Shown here piece after piece: positions 24,695 through 34,466 of a DNA stretch of 64,000 bases. Under the pieces are notes generated by a model. It was not told the DNA's origin and did not search any database. It saw nothing but the letters and a program-made list of their open reading frames with translations. A program made the position numbers and the translations under genes. Every line of letters starts with the position of its first letter. The first letter of the stretch is position 1. This DNA is from DTU089 sp002440045. GTDB lineage: Bacteria; Bacillota; Clostridia; Oscillospirales; Acutalibacteraceae. Location: contig CALABP010000088.1 in the NCBI GenBank assembly GCA_937885695.1, positions 1-64,000 of the forward strand, given 5' to 3'.

Positions 24695-25897
24695 TTAATC
24701 AAATGATATTGTAACGTTGCTTATCGGGTAAGACGAGCAGGTGTAAATTATACCGTGAGCTATATCGGCGCGCCGACGTCTGTCATACACCTTCGGAATA
24801 AACACGTTGCCTTTAAGAAGCTTTGCACGGCACTTGCCGCATTCGCCCGAATTACAGCAGGCGTTTGCATCAATACCTTCGCGCTCCAAAGCGGCAAGAA
24901 GCGTTTCGTCCGAGCGGCACGGCAGAGACATTATTTTTTTATCTTTAATTACCTTGCAAAGATAAATTTTTCCGCGCTCTTTTTCGGGGAAGCCGTTAAG
25001 AAATACAAAATCCTTTCCGAAATCGCCCGAGCCGAAGCGCACATATTTCTTTTCAAGACGCATTGCCGAAATATGCGGTGCGGTGCGAGTATAAAGTCCC
25101 GAAGAGCCGTTTATGAACACGCTGAATTTTCCTGCGGGGGCGTATTTTTCCAAAAGCGCCTTTGTAATAAATCCGCGCTCGCATTTATCTATTTTTTCGT
25201 CGCTGAAAACAAATATCGGCTTAAACTTTTCGGTCTTTTGCGAAAGCGCAATAAATTCGTCCATAAACACAGCGTCGCTTTTTTTGCGGCAGCCGTAAAT
25301 CAGCGTCAGCTCAATATCGAGAAGCCCGTCCGCGACAGCGCATGCCATTGCATAAAACGGCGCGGCACCGAAATCGTCGGTAATGCCGACGATATTTTTT
25401 TCGTCTCTTAACGGCTGATAATAAAATGTTCCGTCGGGCGCGCCCGAAGAAAGGCGAGTGCCTTTTTCCCAGTTATCGAAAATATAAGCGGATTCGGCGT
25501 TGAGAGGCGTTTTTTTGATGTGAATAAGATATTCGTCACCCGTTTGCGAAAGCGTCGGCGAAGCGCACAGTGTAAACGGTCTTACAAAAAGAGCGGAACC
25601 GATTTTAAATTTAATCGGTATATACTGACCGGGTCTGAAGTACGCAAGCTTAACAGTGCCTTGCGAAACATCGGGTTCAAGCACAAAAAGCTTTACATCG
25701 GGCGATATTTTTAAAACGCTTTTTATCACTAAATTCTGCACGGTGGGGTGCAAAAATGCGGCGTTTGAATTGACGGCATAGTTTATATGCTTAATCTCCG
25801 ACGGCGCTTCGTTTATAACGCCGCTTCTGTATGACGGAACGGCTGTAAAAGCGGCAACGTCTTTAAAAGAGGAGCGAATAACAATTTTATCTTTCAT
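24695..25897 (-). CDS. Ferredoxin-NAD(P) reductase-like protein with C-terminal 2Fe-2S domain
   Basis: About 400 residues from the ATG at 25897, six bases after AAAAGGAGC. Domains: FAD-binding barrel (RPGQYIPIKFKIG, then RPFTLCASPT), NAD(P)-binding fold (GITDDFGAAPFYAMA; LIYGCRKKSDAVF), and a plant-type 2Fe-2S ferredoxin with C-x4-C-x2-C (ACCNSGECGKC) and a distal Cys in YTCSSYP. It overlaps the FAD oxidoreductase gene by 11 bases, so the two probably pass electrons to each other. It is the last gene of the inositol operon; its substrate is unknown. Confidence 0.85.
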   Translation of the reverse strand: MKDKIVIRSSFKDVAAFTAVPSYRSGVINEAPSEIKHINYAVNSNAAFLHPTVQNLVIKSVLKISPDVKLFVLEPDVSQGTVKLAYFRPGQYIPIKFKIGSALFVRPFTLCASPTLSQTGDEYLIHIKKTPLNAESAYIFDNWEKGTRLSSGAPDGTFYYQPLRDEKNIVGITDDFGAAPFYAMACAVADGLLDIELTLIYGCRKKSDAVFMDEFIALSQKTEKFKPIFVFSDEKIDKCERGFITKALLEKYAPAGKFSVFINGSSGLYTRTAPHISAMRLEKKYVRFGSGDFGKDFVFLNGFPEKERGKIYLCKVIKDKKIMSLPCRSDETLLAALEREGIDANACCNSGECGKCRAKLLKGNVFIPKVYDRRRRADIAHGIIYTCSSYPISNVTISFD

Positions 25898-27449
25898 CTT
25901 TCTGCTCCTTTTCTGTGTCTGTATTGTTATTTTGAAGCTCACAAAGCGCCGCATAAGCGCAGTTTCTGCCCGAAGCTATCGAAGAAGAAACACCCGCAAG
26001 CTGAACATCCCAACCGCCGCAGAACGAAAGCCCGTTTACATCGCGGTCTTTTGATTCCGTCGAAATTCTTGAAAGAAGGCTGTTGATTCCGTCCGAGCGA
26101 TAGCCGAAGCCCACGCCTTGCGGCGTGCCGAGGATTCGCGCAAATGTCAGCGGTGTTGCCGTTTCAAGCTCTTCTATACTGTCGCGGATGTTTATGCCTG
26201 TGGCGGCTTCATAAACCGAAACAAGCTTAGAAGCTAACCTGTCTTTAGCTTCAAAATAATTTTCGGGTTCAATGTTAGCCCAACAGTTGTCGGTATAAAG
26301 CGTTGTTAAAGTAAGAACAGAGGTTCCCTGTGGCGAGCGCTCCGGAATAATCACGTTCGGGCAAACGGCAATAACAGTGTTGTTGCCGTCAAGCGTTTTC
26401 ATAAGCTTTTGCTGTTTTTCGGTGTTTGCTGTGTCGGTAATAAAAACGCTGTAATCTTTAATGCCCAATTCTTCGGGCGAACGGTTAAGTCCGAGATAAA
26501 GCGCAGCGGCGCGCACGCCGAAGCCGCACGCATTTATGCGCTTTGCGGCGCTTTCGGGCACATCCTTTGGCTTCATAAGTTTTGTAAAAGCCGTCGTGGG
26601 CGAGCAGTTGCAGATAATATGCTTTGCAAAAAGCTTTTCGCCGTTTTTAAGAATAACGCCGACAGCCGCTTTGTTTTCAAAAATAATGCGCTCAACAGGG
26701 GAGTTACATCGAATTTCGCCGCCGTAATCTTCAATGCACTCTGCAAGTGCCGTTGCTATTTCAACGCCGCCGTTTTTCGGAACAGCGCCGCCTGCGATAT
26801 ATGAGCCGAACATAAGCGCATATTGAGCAAAATTCAGCTGTGACGTGTCAACGCCGTAATAAACCCACAGCGCGTTGAAAATATCACACGCTTTTTTAGG
26901 AACACCGAGCTTAGAAAGAACCTCGTCCACGCTGTAAGCGGCGGTTCTCATAAAATTGCCGTGTTCTTTTCTTAACGTCTTAAAATTTTTGGGATTAAGT
27001 CCGCCGTCTATTGACGAAATATATTTAAATCCCTCGCAAACATCGCTTACAAGCTGCATAAGGCGCTCAACAGAGCGTCTGCTGCCGGGTACGTATTTTT
27101 CCGCGGCGGCAACAAATGCGTCGCGCCCGACGGGTATTTCTGCATCAATTAAAGAATTGTCGCTTCCGTGGGTAATAAGTCTGTATGCGCGGTCGGTTTC
27201 TTGCCATTGAATTTTGTCGGATATATTAAGCTCGTCAAAAACAGCTTTAATGTCGCCGTCGTTTAAATCGGGAACCGCGCGAAGCGACGTGTCAAATTCA
27301 AAGCGACCTCTTACAAATCCCGAAAGAGTGCCGCCGACAGTGCCGTTTTTTTCAAGCAGTAATACGCTTTTTCCTTCTTTTGCGGCGCAGGCCGCAGCGG
27401 TAAGACCGCCGCAGCCGCCGCCTATAACAATTATGTCATAGTTACACAT
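25887..27449 (-). CDS. Phytoene-desaturase-like FAD-dependent oxidoreductase
   Basis: 520 residues. N-terminal dinucleotide fold DIIVIGGGCGGLTAAACA, then LLEKNGTVGGTLSGF, and the C-terminal FAD-contact motif SFCGGWDVQLAGVSSSIASG, the pattern of the CrtI/retinol-saturase family. No carotenoid genes are near, so this family name says little about the substrate. It starts 21 bases after iolG in the same direction and overlaps the ferredoxin-reductase gene, suggesting a two-protein redox step added to the inositol operon. Confidence 0.85.
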   Translation of the reverse strand: MCNYDIIVIGGGCGGLTAAACAAKEGKSVLLLEKNGTVGGTLSGFVRGRFEFDTSLRAVPDLNDGDIKAVFDELNISDKIQWQETDRAYRLITHGSDNSLIDAEIPVGRDAFVAAAEKYVPGSRRSVERLMQLVSDVCEGFKYISSIDGGLNPKNFKTLRKEHGNFMRTAAYSVDEVLSKLGVPKKACDIFNALWVYYGVDTSQLNFAQYALMFGSYIAGGAVPKNGGVEIATALAECIEDYGGEIRCNSPVERIIFENKAAVGVILKNGEKLFAKHIICNCSPTTAFTKLMKPKDVPESAAKRINACGFGVRAAALYLGLNRSPEELGIKDYSVFITDTANTEKQQKLMKTLDGNNTVIAVCPNVIIPERSPQGTSVLTLTTLYTDNCWANIEPENYFEAKDRLASKLVSVYEAATGINIRDSIEELETATPLTFARILGTPQGVGFGYRSDGINSLLSRISTESKDRDVNGLSFCGGWDVQLAGVSSSIASGRNCAYAALCELQNNNTDTEKEQKDER

Positions 27450-27470
27450 TTCTTTTTCCTTTGGGTTGAA

Positions 27471-28484
27471 TTATCTGATTTCCGAAAGCTTAACCGGTCT
27501 GTGCTCGGCAACGCTGAGCTTTGCCGCAAGTCCGATTTTAACCGACTGAATACCCGCGTGAATACCTACGGGAACTTCTTTGTCGTTTTCTACAGCGTCA
27601 ACGAATTGGCGCATTTCTTCAGAGAAAGACTCCATATATCTTTCAAGGAAGAAGAAGAGGGGTTTTTCACCCGTAACGCCGTTTGCGTCCGAAACCACAG
27701 CAGTCGAAAGCGTGTCGTTAGAGGTTGCAACCATGCCCTTAGAGCCGAAAAGCTCCGCTCTCTGGTCATAGCCGTATGCTGCTCTTCTTGAATTGTCGAT
27801 AACGGCAAGCGCGCCGTTTGTCATTTTCATTGTGATAATGGCGGTGTCAACGTCGCCCTGTTCGCCTATTGCGGGGTCAACGAGTACGGCAGAGTTTACA
27901 TAAAGCTCTTCAACATCGCTGTTTGTAAGGAACGTTGCCATATCAAAATCGTGAATTGTCATATCAAGGAAGATTCCGCCCGAAACCTTGATGTATGCGG
28001 GGTTCGGCGGCTCGGGGTCGCGCGATGTGATTTTAAGAATGTGAGCGTCGCCGATTCTGCCGTCGTCATATGCCTTGCGGATTGCGGCAAAGTTGTGGTC
28101 AAAGCGGCGGTTGAAGCCTACCTGGAACTTGCATTCGGGGTGAGCTTTAAGCGCTTCGGCAACCTTTTCGATTTTTGCAACCGAGTGGTCAACGGGCTTT
28201 TCGCAGAAAACGTGCTTGCCTGCGTTGATGGCTTCGATTGAAATATCAGCGTGAGTGTCTGTTGAAGAGCAAACAAGAACAGCGTCAATATCTTTATCGT
28301 TAATTATCTCTTTGTAGTCGCTGTATATGTGCTCAACGCCAAAGCCTTTTATGAAGTCTCTTGTTTCGTCGTTCATAAACGGGTCGGCAACAGCGGTAAC
28401 AACCGCATTTTTAACGTGATAAGAGATTGATTCGAGATGAACCTTTCCGATTCTTCCCGCGCCGATTATACCTATTCTGAGCAT
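27471..28484 (-). CDS. iolG: Inositol 2-dehydrogenase
   Basis: 337 residues from ATG 28484 (after AAAGGTGA). GIIGAGRIGKVHLESI binds NAD and CEKPVDHS carries the conserved lysine of the Gfo/Idh/MocA family; later GIFLDMTIHDFDMA holds the His/Asp pair. It oxidises myo-inositol to scyllo-inosose, step one of the pathway. The neighbours iolA, iolE, iolD, iolB and iolC confirm the assignment. Confidence 0.93.
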   Translation of the reverse strand: MLRIGIIGAGRIGKVHLESISYHVKNAVVTAVADPFMNDETRDFIKGFGVEHIYSDYKEIINDKDIDAVLVCSSTDTHADISIEAINAGKHVFCEKPVDHSVAKIEKVAEALKAHPECKFQVGFNRRFDHNFAAIRKAYDDGRIGDAHILKITSRDPEPPNPAYIKVSGGIFLDMTIHDFDMATFLTNSDVEELYVNSAVLVDPAIGEQGDVDTAIITMKMTNGALAVIDNSRRAAYGYDQRAELFGSKGMVATSNDTLSTAVVSDANGVTGEKPLFFFLERYMESFSEEMRQFVDAVENDKEVPVGIHAGIQSVKIGLAAKLSVAEHRPVKLSEIR

Positions 28485-28505
28485 ATTTTTCACCTTTATT
28501 CTTTC

Positions 28506-30014
28506 TTATATAGTACCGTCCCAGGTCGAAACCTCGGTCTTTTTCATTTCTTCTTCGTCAAACCAACGCGTTGTTACGCACTTGCTTTCGGTATAGAAGC
28601 GATATGCGTCTTTTCCGAGGCAGTGAAGGTCGCCGAAGAATGAGTTTTTGTGACCCGCAAACGGGAAAAATCCAATCGGAACGGGGATTCCGACGTTTAC
28701 GCCGACCATACCGCCGTCGGTGTGGCGCACAAATTCCCGTGCATAGTAGCCGTTTTGCGTAAAGATAACAGAGCCGTTTGCATAGGGGTTAGCATTCATT
28801 ACTTCAAGACCCTCTTTAAAGTCTTTAACGCGCTTAATGCAAAGAACGGGAGCAAAAATTTCATCTGTTCCGATTGACATTTCGGGTGTGACATAATCAA
28901 ACACTGTCGGACCGACAAAATAACCGCCCTCAAAGCCGTCAACCTTGACGTCTCTGCCGTCAAGAACAAGCTTTGCGCCCTCTTTAACGCCTTTTTCAAT
29001 ATCGGCAATAACTTCGTCATAGTGCTTTTTGTAGGTTATCGGGCCGAGCTTTGACGTTTTGTCATATGCGGCGCCGACTTTTATGTTTTTAGCCTGTTTT
29101 AAAAGCTCTGCTACAAATTTGTCGGCAATTTCTTCTTCGACAACGCATACCGAAAGCGCCATGCAGCGCTGACCCGCACAGCCGAACGCCGAGTTAATAA
29201 CGCCGGCAACGGTGCGCTCAATGGGCGTATCCTTTAAAATAAGTGCATGGTTCTTTGCCTGGCAAAGTGCCTGAACGCGCTTGCCGCTTCTTGCGGCTCT
29301 TTCATAAATAAGCTTGCCGACGGGTGTTGAGCCGACAAATGTTATACCCTTTATATCGGGGTGGTCAAGAAGCGTGTTAATTTCGTTTCTTGAACAGGTG
29401 ATTACGTTAACAACGCCGTCGGGCATACCTGCTTCTTTATAAAGCTCGGCAATTCTTAAAGCCGTTCTCGGTGTGAGCGAGGCCGCTTTTAAAACAATTG
29501 TGTTACCGCAGGCAACGCAAGTCGGCGTCATCCAGCCGAACGGAATCATAGCCGGGAAGTTAACGGGAACAATTCCCGCAAAAACGCCGAGCGGCTCTCT
29601 GTATTTAACGGTGTCATAGCCGGTTGAAGCGTCCATAATGCTTTCGCCCATCATAAGCGAAGGCACCTGTGTTGCAAGCTCCGTGCCCTCTTTTGCTTTA
29701 AGCACATCGCCCTCGGCTTCTGCGAGAACCTTGCCGTTTTCTTCGGCAACAAGAAGCGTGAGCTCCTCCATATGCTCAATAAGAAGGTCGCGCACTTTAT
29801 AAAGTATCTGCGCGCGCTTTATTGCGGGTGTTGCGCTCCACTTGGGGAACGCGGCTTTTGCCGCTTCTACCGCCTCTAAAACTTCGTCGTTTGTGCAGCA
29901 GGGGGCATATCCCGTAATTTCACCTGTGCTCGGGTTGTGAAGGTCATACCATTTATCGGTTTTAGAATCGACAAACTTACCGTTGCAAAAATATTTAAGT
30001 TTTTCAACTGCCAT
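28506..30014 (-). CDS. iolA: Methylmalonate-semialdehyde dehydrogenase (CoA-acylating)
   Basis: 502 residues, an aldehyde dehydrogenase of the MmsA/IolA type: PVNFPAMIPFGWMTP, the catalytic Cys in SAFGCAGQRCMALS, and FAGHKNSFFGDLHCLGKD near the end, a mark of the CoA-acylating group. It turns malonate semialdehyde into acetyl-CoA and CO2, the last step of inositol breakdown. Twenty-base gaps on both sides place it in the operon. Confidence 0.95.
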   Translation of the reverse strand: MAVEKLKYFCNGKFVDSKTDKWYDLHNPSTGEITGYAPCCTNDEVLEAVEAAKAAFPKWSATPAIKRAQILYKVRDLLIEHMEELTLLVAEENGKVLAEAEGDVLKAKEGTELATQVPSLMMGESIMDASTGYDTVKYREPLGVFAGIVPVNFPAMIPFGWMTPTCVACGNTIVLKAASLTPRTALRIAELYKEAGMPDGVVNVITCSRNEINTLLDHPDIKGITFVGSTPVGKLIYERAARSGKRVQALCQAKNHALILKDTPIERTVAGVINSAFGCAGQRCMALSVCVVEEEIADKFVAELLKQAKNIKVGAAYDKTSKLGPITYKKHYDEVIADIEKGVKEGAKLVLDGRDVKVDGFEGGYFVGPTVFDYVTPEMSIGTDEIFAPVLCIKRVKDFKEGLEVMNANPYANGSVIFTQNGYYAREFVRHTDGGMVGVNVGIPVPIGFFPFAGHKNSFFGDLHCLGKDAYRFYTESKCVTTRWFDEEEMKKTEVSTWDGTI

Positions 30015-30034
30015 AGTATTTTCGCCCTTCCTAA

Positions 30035-30928
30035 TTATAATCCTGCCTTTTCGGCAATATATTTTCTTGCTTTAACGGCGTATTCAAACGGGTTTGCAAC
30101 AGCGGGGTCCTGCTCCGCTTCAACAAGCACATAGCCCTCGTAATTGTTCTCCGAGAGAACGTCAAATATAGGCGTAAAGTCTATTGCGCCGTCGCCGGGG
30201 ACTGTGAACGTTCCGAGTCTTACGCCCTGCAAAAAGCTGAGGTGTTCTTTTTTGACTTTTTCAATAACCTCGGGGCGAATGTCTTTAAGGTGAACGTGCT
30301 TAATGCGGTTTATGTATTTTTTGAGAACGTACATATAGTCCTCGCCGCAGTATGCAAGATGACCCGAATCAAAAAGAAGATTGAAAAGCTCGGGGTCGGT
30401 GTTTTCCATAAGACGGTCAATCTCGGCGGCAGTCTGAACTACTGTGCCCATATGATGATGGAAGGTGAGGGTAATTCCCATATCCTTTGCAACCTTGCCG
30501 AGCTTATTAAGCCCTGTGCAAAGCTTATCCCATTCTTCGTCGTTCATAATGTATTTGTCGTCAAAAATCGAGAGGTCGGTGCCCTGAATCGAATGGCCCT
30601 GTTCCGAAACGCCGACAACCTTTGCGCCCATTTCTTTTAAGAACGTGATGTGTTTTATAAATTCCTTTTCGGTTTCTTCATAAGGCTTTGTCGTAAGGAA
30701 TGTTGAGAACCATGCGTTGCAAATCTGCATATGTCTTAAATCGAGAGCCTTTTTAAGAACCTTGGGGTCTTTCGGGTATTTGTTGCCGATTTCACAGCCT
30801 GTAAAGCCCGCAAGAGCCATTTCCGAAATACACTGTTCAAATGTATTTTCTGCGCCGAGGTCGGGCATATCGTCGTTGGTCCATGCTATCGGCGCAATGC
30901 CGAGTTTAACTTTTTTTGAATCAAGCAT
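30035..30928 (-). CDS. iolE: Inosose dehydratase
   Basis: 297 residues, xylose-isomerase-like TIM barrel. GIAPIAWTNDDMPDLG at the start, LTFHHHMGTVVQT and LLFDSGHLAYCGEDY in the middle and YVLVEAEQDP near the end are IolE signatures with metal-binding His, Asp and Glu. It dehydrates scyllo-inosose. Its start overlaps the iolD stop by one base. Confidence 0.95.
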   Translation of the reverse strand: MLDSKKVKLGIAPIAWTNDDMPDLGAENTFEQCISEMALAGFTGCEIGNKYPKDPKVLKKALDLRHMQICNAWFSTFLTTKPYEETEKEFIKHITFLKEMGAKVVGVSEQGHSIQGTDLSIFDDKYIMNDEEWDKLCTGLNKLGKVAKDMGITLTFHHHMGTVVQTAAEIDRLMENTDPELFNLLFDSGHLAYCGEDYMYVLKKYINRIKHVHLKDIRPEVIEKVKKEHLSFLQGVRLGTFTVPGDGAIDFTPIFDVLSENNYEGYVLVEAEQDPAVANPFEYAVKARKYIAEKAGL

Positions 30929-32841
30929 CAGAATTTCCTCGCTTTTCTAAGATTTTCTTCTTTATTCTCAAAAGCGGCGTTAACCGCTTTATTTGACGAT
31001 TTTGAAGCAATGCCTACATGCCACCATGCGCCGTAGCCGTCCGTCATGGTTTTCGGCAAAACTTTAATGTCTATAAGTGTCGAAACGGTCTGTTCTTTTG
31101 CGTCGTTAAGCGCGTCTTCAAGCTCTTTAAGAGTTCTCGCCGTGTATGTTTTCACGCCGTAGCCCGAAGCGCATTTTGCAAAATCAATCGGCAAAAGGCC
31201 GCCTGAAAGGTTACCGTCTTTGTCGCGCTTTCTGAACTCTGTCGCAAGATTGCCGATTCCGTTTGACATTTCAAGGTTGTTAATGCACCCAAAGCCCGAG
31301 TTGTCAAACAAAAGAACGTTAATTTTTTTGCCCTCCTGAACAGACGTTACAAGCTCGCTGTGAAGCATAAGATAGCTGCCGTCGCCGCAAAAAGCATAGA
31401 CCTCTCTTTTTGGCTCTGCAAGCTTAGAACCCAAAGCACCCGCAATTTCATAGCCCATGCACGAATAGCCGTATTCCATATTGTAGGTGTAAAGAACGTC
31501 GGTCGTCCACATTCTTTGAAGGCACCCCGGGAGAGAACCTGCCGCGGCAACCGCAATTGCGTTTTCGGGAATAGTCTTTCTTATCAAAGCTACAGCCGCC
31601 GTTTGCGTTATGGAACTGCCCGTCATTTCGACAAATTCGGGAATAGTCCTTTCGTCGCGCGCTTTAATAAGCGGCTCAAAGCTTTCGTCATAGCGATATG
31701 AAGCGAGCTTTTCCATTTCGGCGCTCCAAGCGTCTTTTGCTTTTATAATTTCATCGGTATAAGAAGTTTTGTAGCCCGAAAGCCCATTTGAAAGCGCCGT
31801 GAGTGCAAGCTTTGCGTCGGCGACAAGCTTTACCGCGCCGAGCTTATATGCGTCAAATCTGTCGGTGTTTACGGTGACAAACCTTGCGTCGCTTTTAAAT
31901 AACGACTTTGAAGCCGTTGTAAAATCCGAAAAACGCGTGCCAATGCCGATTATAAGGTCGGCTTCTTTTGCGATTACGTTAGCCGAAAGGTTGCCTGTAA
32001 CGCCGACGCCGCCGAGATTTAACGGGTGAGAAGAGTGCACGGCGGACTTTCCGCTTTGAGTCTCAGAGAAGGGGATGTTAAAAGTCTCGCAAAAGCTTTC
32101 AAGCGTTTCGCCCGCTTCCGAGTACCTGACGCCGCCGCCCGCAATAACAAGCGGCTTTTTTGACTGCCTTATCAGCTCAAGCACGCTTTCGACTTCTTCA
32201 TTTGATGGGGCTGTGCGAACAATTTTGTGAACGGTTTTTTTGAAGAAATAATCGGGGTAGTCATAGCTTTCACCCTCAACATCCTGTGGAAGCGAAATGC
32301 ATACGGCGCCCGTGTTAGCCGTATCCGTAAGAACGCGCATGGCATTTACCATTGCAGACATAAGCTGCTCGGGTCTTACTATTCTGTCCCAATAGCGGCA
32401 AACGGGCTTATAAGCGTCGTTTGTGGTGATTGAAAGCGAATACGGCTGCTCAAATTGCTGAAGCACGGGGTCGGGCTGACGGCTTGCGAATGTGTCTGCA
32501 GGGAACAAAAGCAGGGGAATGTTGTTTACTGTAGCCGTTGCGGCGGCTGTTATCATATTTGCGGCCCCCGGACCGATTGAAGAAGAACACGCGATTATTT
32601 TTCTTCGGTTGTTCTGTTTTGCAAAGGCGGTTGCGGCGTGAGCCATTCCCTGTTCGTTTTTGCCCTGATACACTCTTAAAGAGCCGGGGTTTTCGTCTAA
32701 AGCCTGACCCAAACCGCAAACTATGCCGTGACCGAATATCGTAAATATTCCGTCAACAAATTTTGTTTCTTTGCCGTCAAAGCTTACATACTGATTGTCA
32801 AGAAATTTAACAAGTGCCTGAGCGGTTGTCATTTCGGGCAT
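30928..32841 (-). CDS. iolD: 3D-(3,5/4)-trihydroxycyclohexane-1,2-dione hydrolase (ThDP-dependent)
   Basis: 637 residues from ATG 32841, eight bases after GGAGTG. Acetolactate-synthase-like fold: GKNEQGMAHAATAFAKQ in the N-terminal ThDP domain carries the catalytic Glu, and CGDGSYLMLHSELVTS the GDG motif for ThDP-Mg. It opens the inositol ring to 5-deoxyglucuronate. Length and neighbours fit the family. Confidence 0.96.
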   Translation of the reverse strand: MPEMTTAQALVKFLDNQYVSFDGKETKFVDGIFTIFGHGIVCGLGQALDENPGSLRVYQGKNEQGMAHAATAFAKQNNRRKIIACSSSIGPGAANMITAAATATVNNIPLLLFPADTFASRQPDPVLQQFEQPYSLSITTNDAYKPVCRYWDRIVRPEQLMSAMVNAMRVLTDTANTGAVCISLPQDVEGESYDYPDYFFKKTVHKIVRTAPSNEEVESVLELIRQSKKPLVIAGGGVRYSEAGETLESFCETFNIPFSETQSGKSAVHSSHPLNLGGVGVTGNLSANVIAKEADLIIGIGTRFSDFTTASKSLFKSDARFVTVNTDRFDAYKLGAVKLVADAKLALTALSNGLSGYKTSYTDEIIKAKDAWSAEMEKLASYRYDESFEPLIKARDERTIPEFVEMTGSSITQTAAVALIRKTIPENAIAVAAAGSLPGCLQRMWTTDVLYTYNMEYGYSCMGYEIAGALGSKLAEPKREVYAFCGDGSYLMLHSELVTSVQEGKKINVLLFDNSGFGCINNLEMSNGIGNLATEFRKRDKDGNLSGGLLPIDFAKCASGYGVKTYTARTLKELEDALNDAKEQTVSTLIDIKVLPKTMTDGYGAWWHVGIASKSSNKAVNAAFENKEENLRKARKF

Positions 32842-32861
32842 TATAATCACTCCAAAAAGGT

Positions 32862-33638
32862 TTAATCGGTTTCGTGAACGAGCCATTCGTGCTCGTCTGA
32901 ATAAAAGCGCGAGGTTTTATACCACGGGTCGCCTTTAAGGTGGCGAACCATCCATATATAGCACATTGAATAGCCGGGGGCAGTTACCTGCTCGTGGTCA
33001 TTGCCGTCAGTGATAAATGCCGCCGAGCCGTTTGTGCTTTTATACACATTGTCGCCTATAAAGCATGCGCCGAAGCCCTGCGGCTTGTCAAACTGATAAT
33101 AATATACCTCGGGCTGGGGGTGATGGTGCGGCGGATAGCTTGACCATTTGCCCGGTTGGTTGAAAACCTCGCCGAGAACCATATTTGAATAGGGCGCGTT
33201 GTCGTAGTCGAAAACGGTTGAGCAGATTCTGTGACCTGCGCCGCCCCACTGACCTTTGCCGAATTCCTGATAAAGAACGGTTTTGGGGGTGTAGAAAACA
33301 GGCGCAAAGTCGTTTTCGTTTTCTGTTTGCTGAACAAGGATTTCGGTTTCGTCATTCGCCTTGATTTTGACCTCGACGCCCTTAGGAATATGAAGGCAAT
33401 ATGGCATTTTTTCAAACGGATTAAGGCGCTTCATATTGCGTTTTTCGTTGTTCCATTCAATATCTGCGTCGCCTTTAAGAATTAAAAACGCCGTTTCGCA
33501 AGCGCCGTCTTTTAAAGAGAAAACTTCGTCGGGCTTGAATTTTTTAACGAAAATCGTCATCATCATTTCGGGATGCAGTTCCCCGATTTTGCAAACGGAC
33601 TTTATGCCGTTTTCGTCAAATTTCGGATAGTCAAACAT
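32862..33638 (-). CDS. iolB: 5-deoxy-glucuronate isomerase
   Basis: 258 residues, bicupin. The metal site is SSYPPHHHPQPEVYYYQFD, with a downstream Glu/His in TDGNDHEQVTAPGYSMCY. It isomerises 5-deoxyglucuronate to 5-dehydro-2-deoxygluconate. Same strand, 20 bases before iolD. Confidence 0.95.
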   Translation of the reverse strand: MFDYPKFDENGIKSVCKIGELHPEMMMTIFVKKFKPDEVFSLKDGACETAFLILKGDADIEWNNEKRNMKRLNPFEKMPYCLHIPKGVEVKIKANDETEILVQQTENENDFAPVFYTPKTVLYQEFGKGQWGGAGHRICSTVFDYDNAPYSNMVLGEVFNQPGKWSSYPPHHHPQPEVYYYQFDKPQGFGACFIGDNVYKSTNGSAAFITDGNDHEQVTAPGYSMCYIWMVRHLKGDPWYKTSRFYSDEHEWLVHETD

Positions 33639-33665
33639 TGTGGTCGTCCTTTCGCAATTTTAAAA

Positions 33666-34430
33666 TCAAATTTTGTCGTCTGTAAGCGCTCCGCTTGCGC
33701 TTATGGGCACCGCTTCGCCCAAAAATGCGGGATACGGCTTTACTATGCACCACAAAACGTCTTTTGTTCTTGCAAGAAATTCGCGCGAGTTGTTATAAAG
33801 CCTTACGGGGAGCGAATAATTAAGCTTTTGAGCGTCTATGCCGTAGGCTTCTATTCCGAGCTTTCTTGCATCGTATACGGCGCGGTAGAGGTGATATTTT
33901 TGCGTAACCACAATTGCCGATTTAACGCAAAAAACCTCTTTTGCGCGGTACATTGATTCATATGTCGAAAAACCCGCGTGGTCCATAAAAATGTCGTCCG
34001 AGGGCACACCAAGCTCTTTTGCATACGCTTTCATGGCGTTTACTTCGTCATATTCTTCTCTGCCGTGGTCGCCGCTCATAAGGATTCGGTTTGTGGCGCC
34101 CGTTTTGAATACCGCAACACCGCAGTTAAGACGTTCTGTTAAAAGCGGGGTGGGTGAGCCGTTTCTAACGCCCGCGCCGAGAACAAGCGCACAGTCAACG
34201 TTCATATTCTGCGCTTCTTCAAGAGTGATAATATAGCGCGAAGAATATGCGCACATATAGATGTTTGCCGCCACGGGGAGCGAAACGGCAAGGGCGCACG
34301 CCGCAAAAAACAGCGCGACAATACGCTTTAAAACCTTGTGCACATCAAAAAACGAGGCGACGCGCCTTATAAAACAGCGCTTTTTAAAAAGCTTTTTGTT
34401 TTTGGTTTTGTTTTTATTTTTCCTTTTCAT
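33666..34430 (-). CDS. SanA/YdcF-like DUF218 membrane-anchored protein
   Basis: 254 residues. A very Lys-rich start, then a membrane helix at about 36-58 and a DUF218 domain outside: DCALVLGAGVRNGSPTPLL, LMSGDHGREEYDEVNAMK and AIVVTQKYHLYRAVY are the SanA signatures. SanA-type proteins are linked to envelope integrity and vancomycin tolerance in other bacteria; the chemistry is unclear. It lies between iolB and iolC with 27- and 36-base gaps, an odd place for an envelope gene. Confidence 0.87.
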   Translation of the reverse strand: MKRKNKNKTKNKKLFKKRCFIRRVASFFDVHKVLKRIVALFFAACALAVSLPVAANIYMCAYSSRYIITLEEAQNMNVDCALVLGAGVRNGSPTPLLTERLNCGVAVFKTGATNRILMSGDHGREEYDEVNAMKAYAKELGVPSDDIFMDHAGFSTYESMYRAKEVFCVKSAIVVTQKYHLYRAVYDARKLGIEAYGIDAQKLNYSLPVRLYNNSREFLARTKDVLWCIVKPYPAFLGEAVPISASGALTDDKI

Positions 34431-34466
34431 ATCAATAAATGAATGCGGTTATTTTGATTGTGAAAG

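Noticed and set aside
24755..25411. 218-codon open frame on the plus strand
   Set aside because: It lies fully antisense to the ferredoxin-reductase gene, has no ribosome site and reads as low-complexity Ala/Arg-rich sequence.
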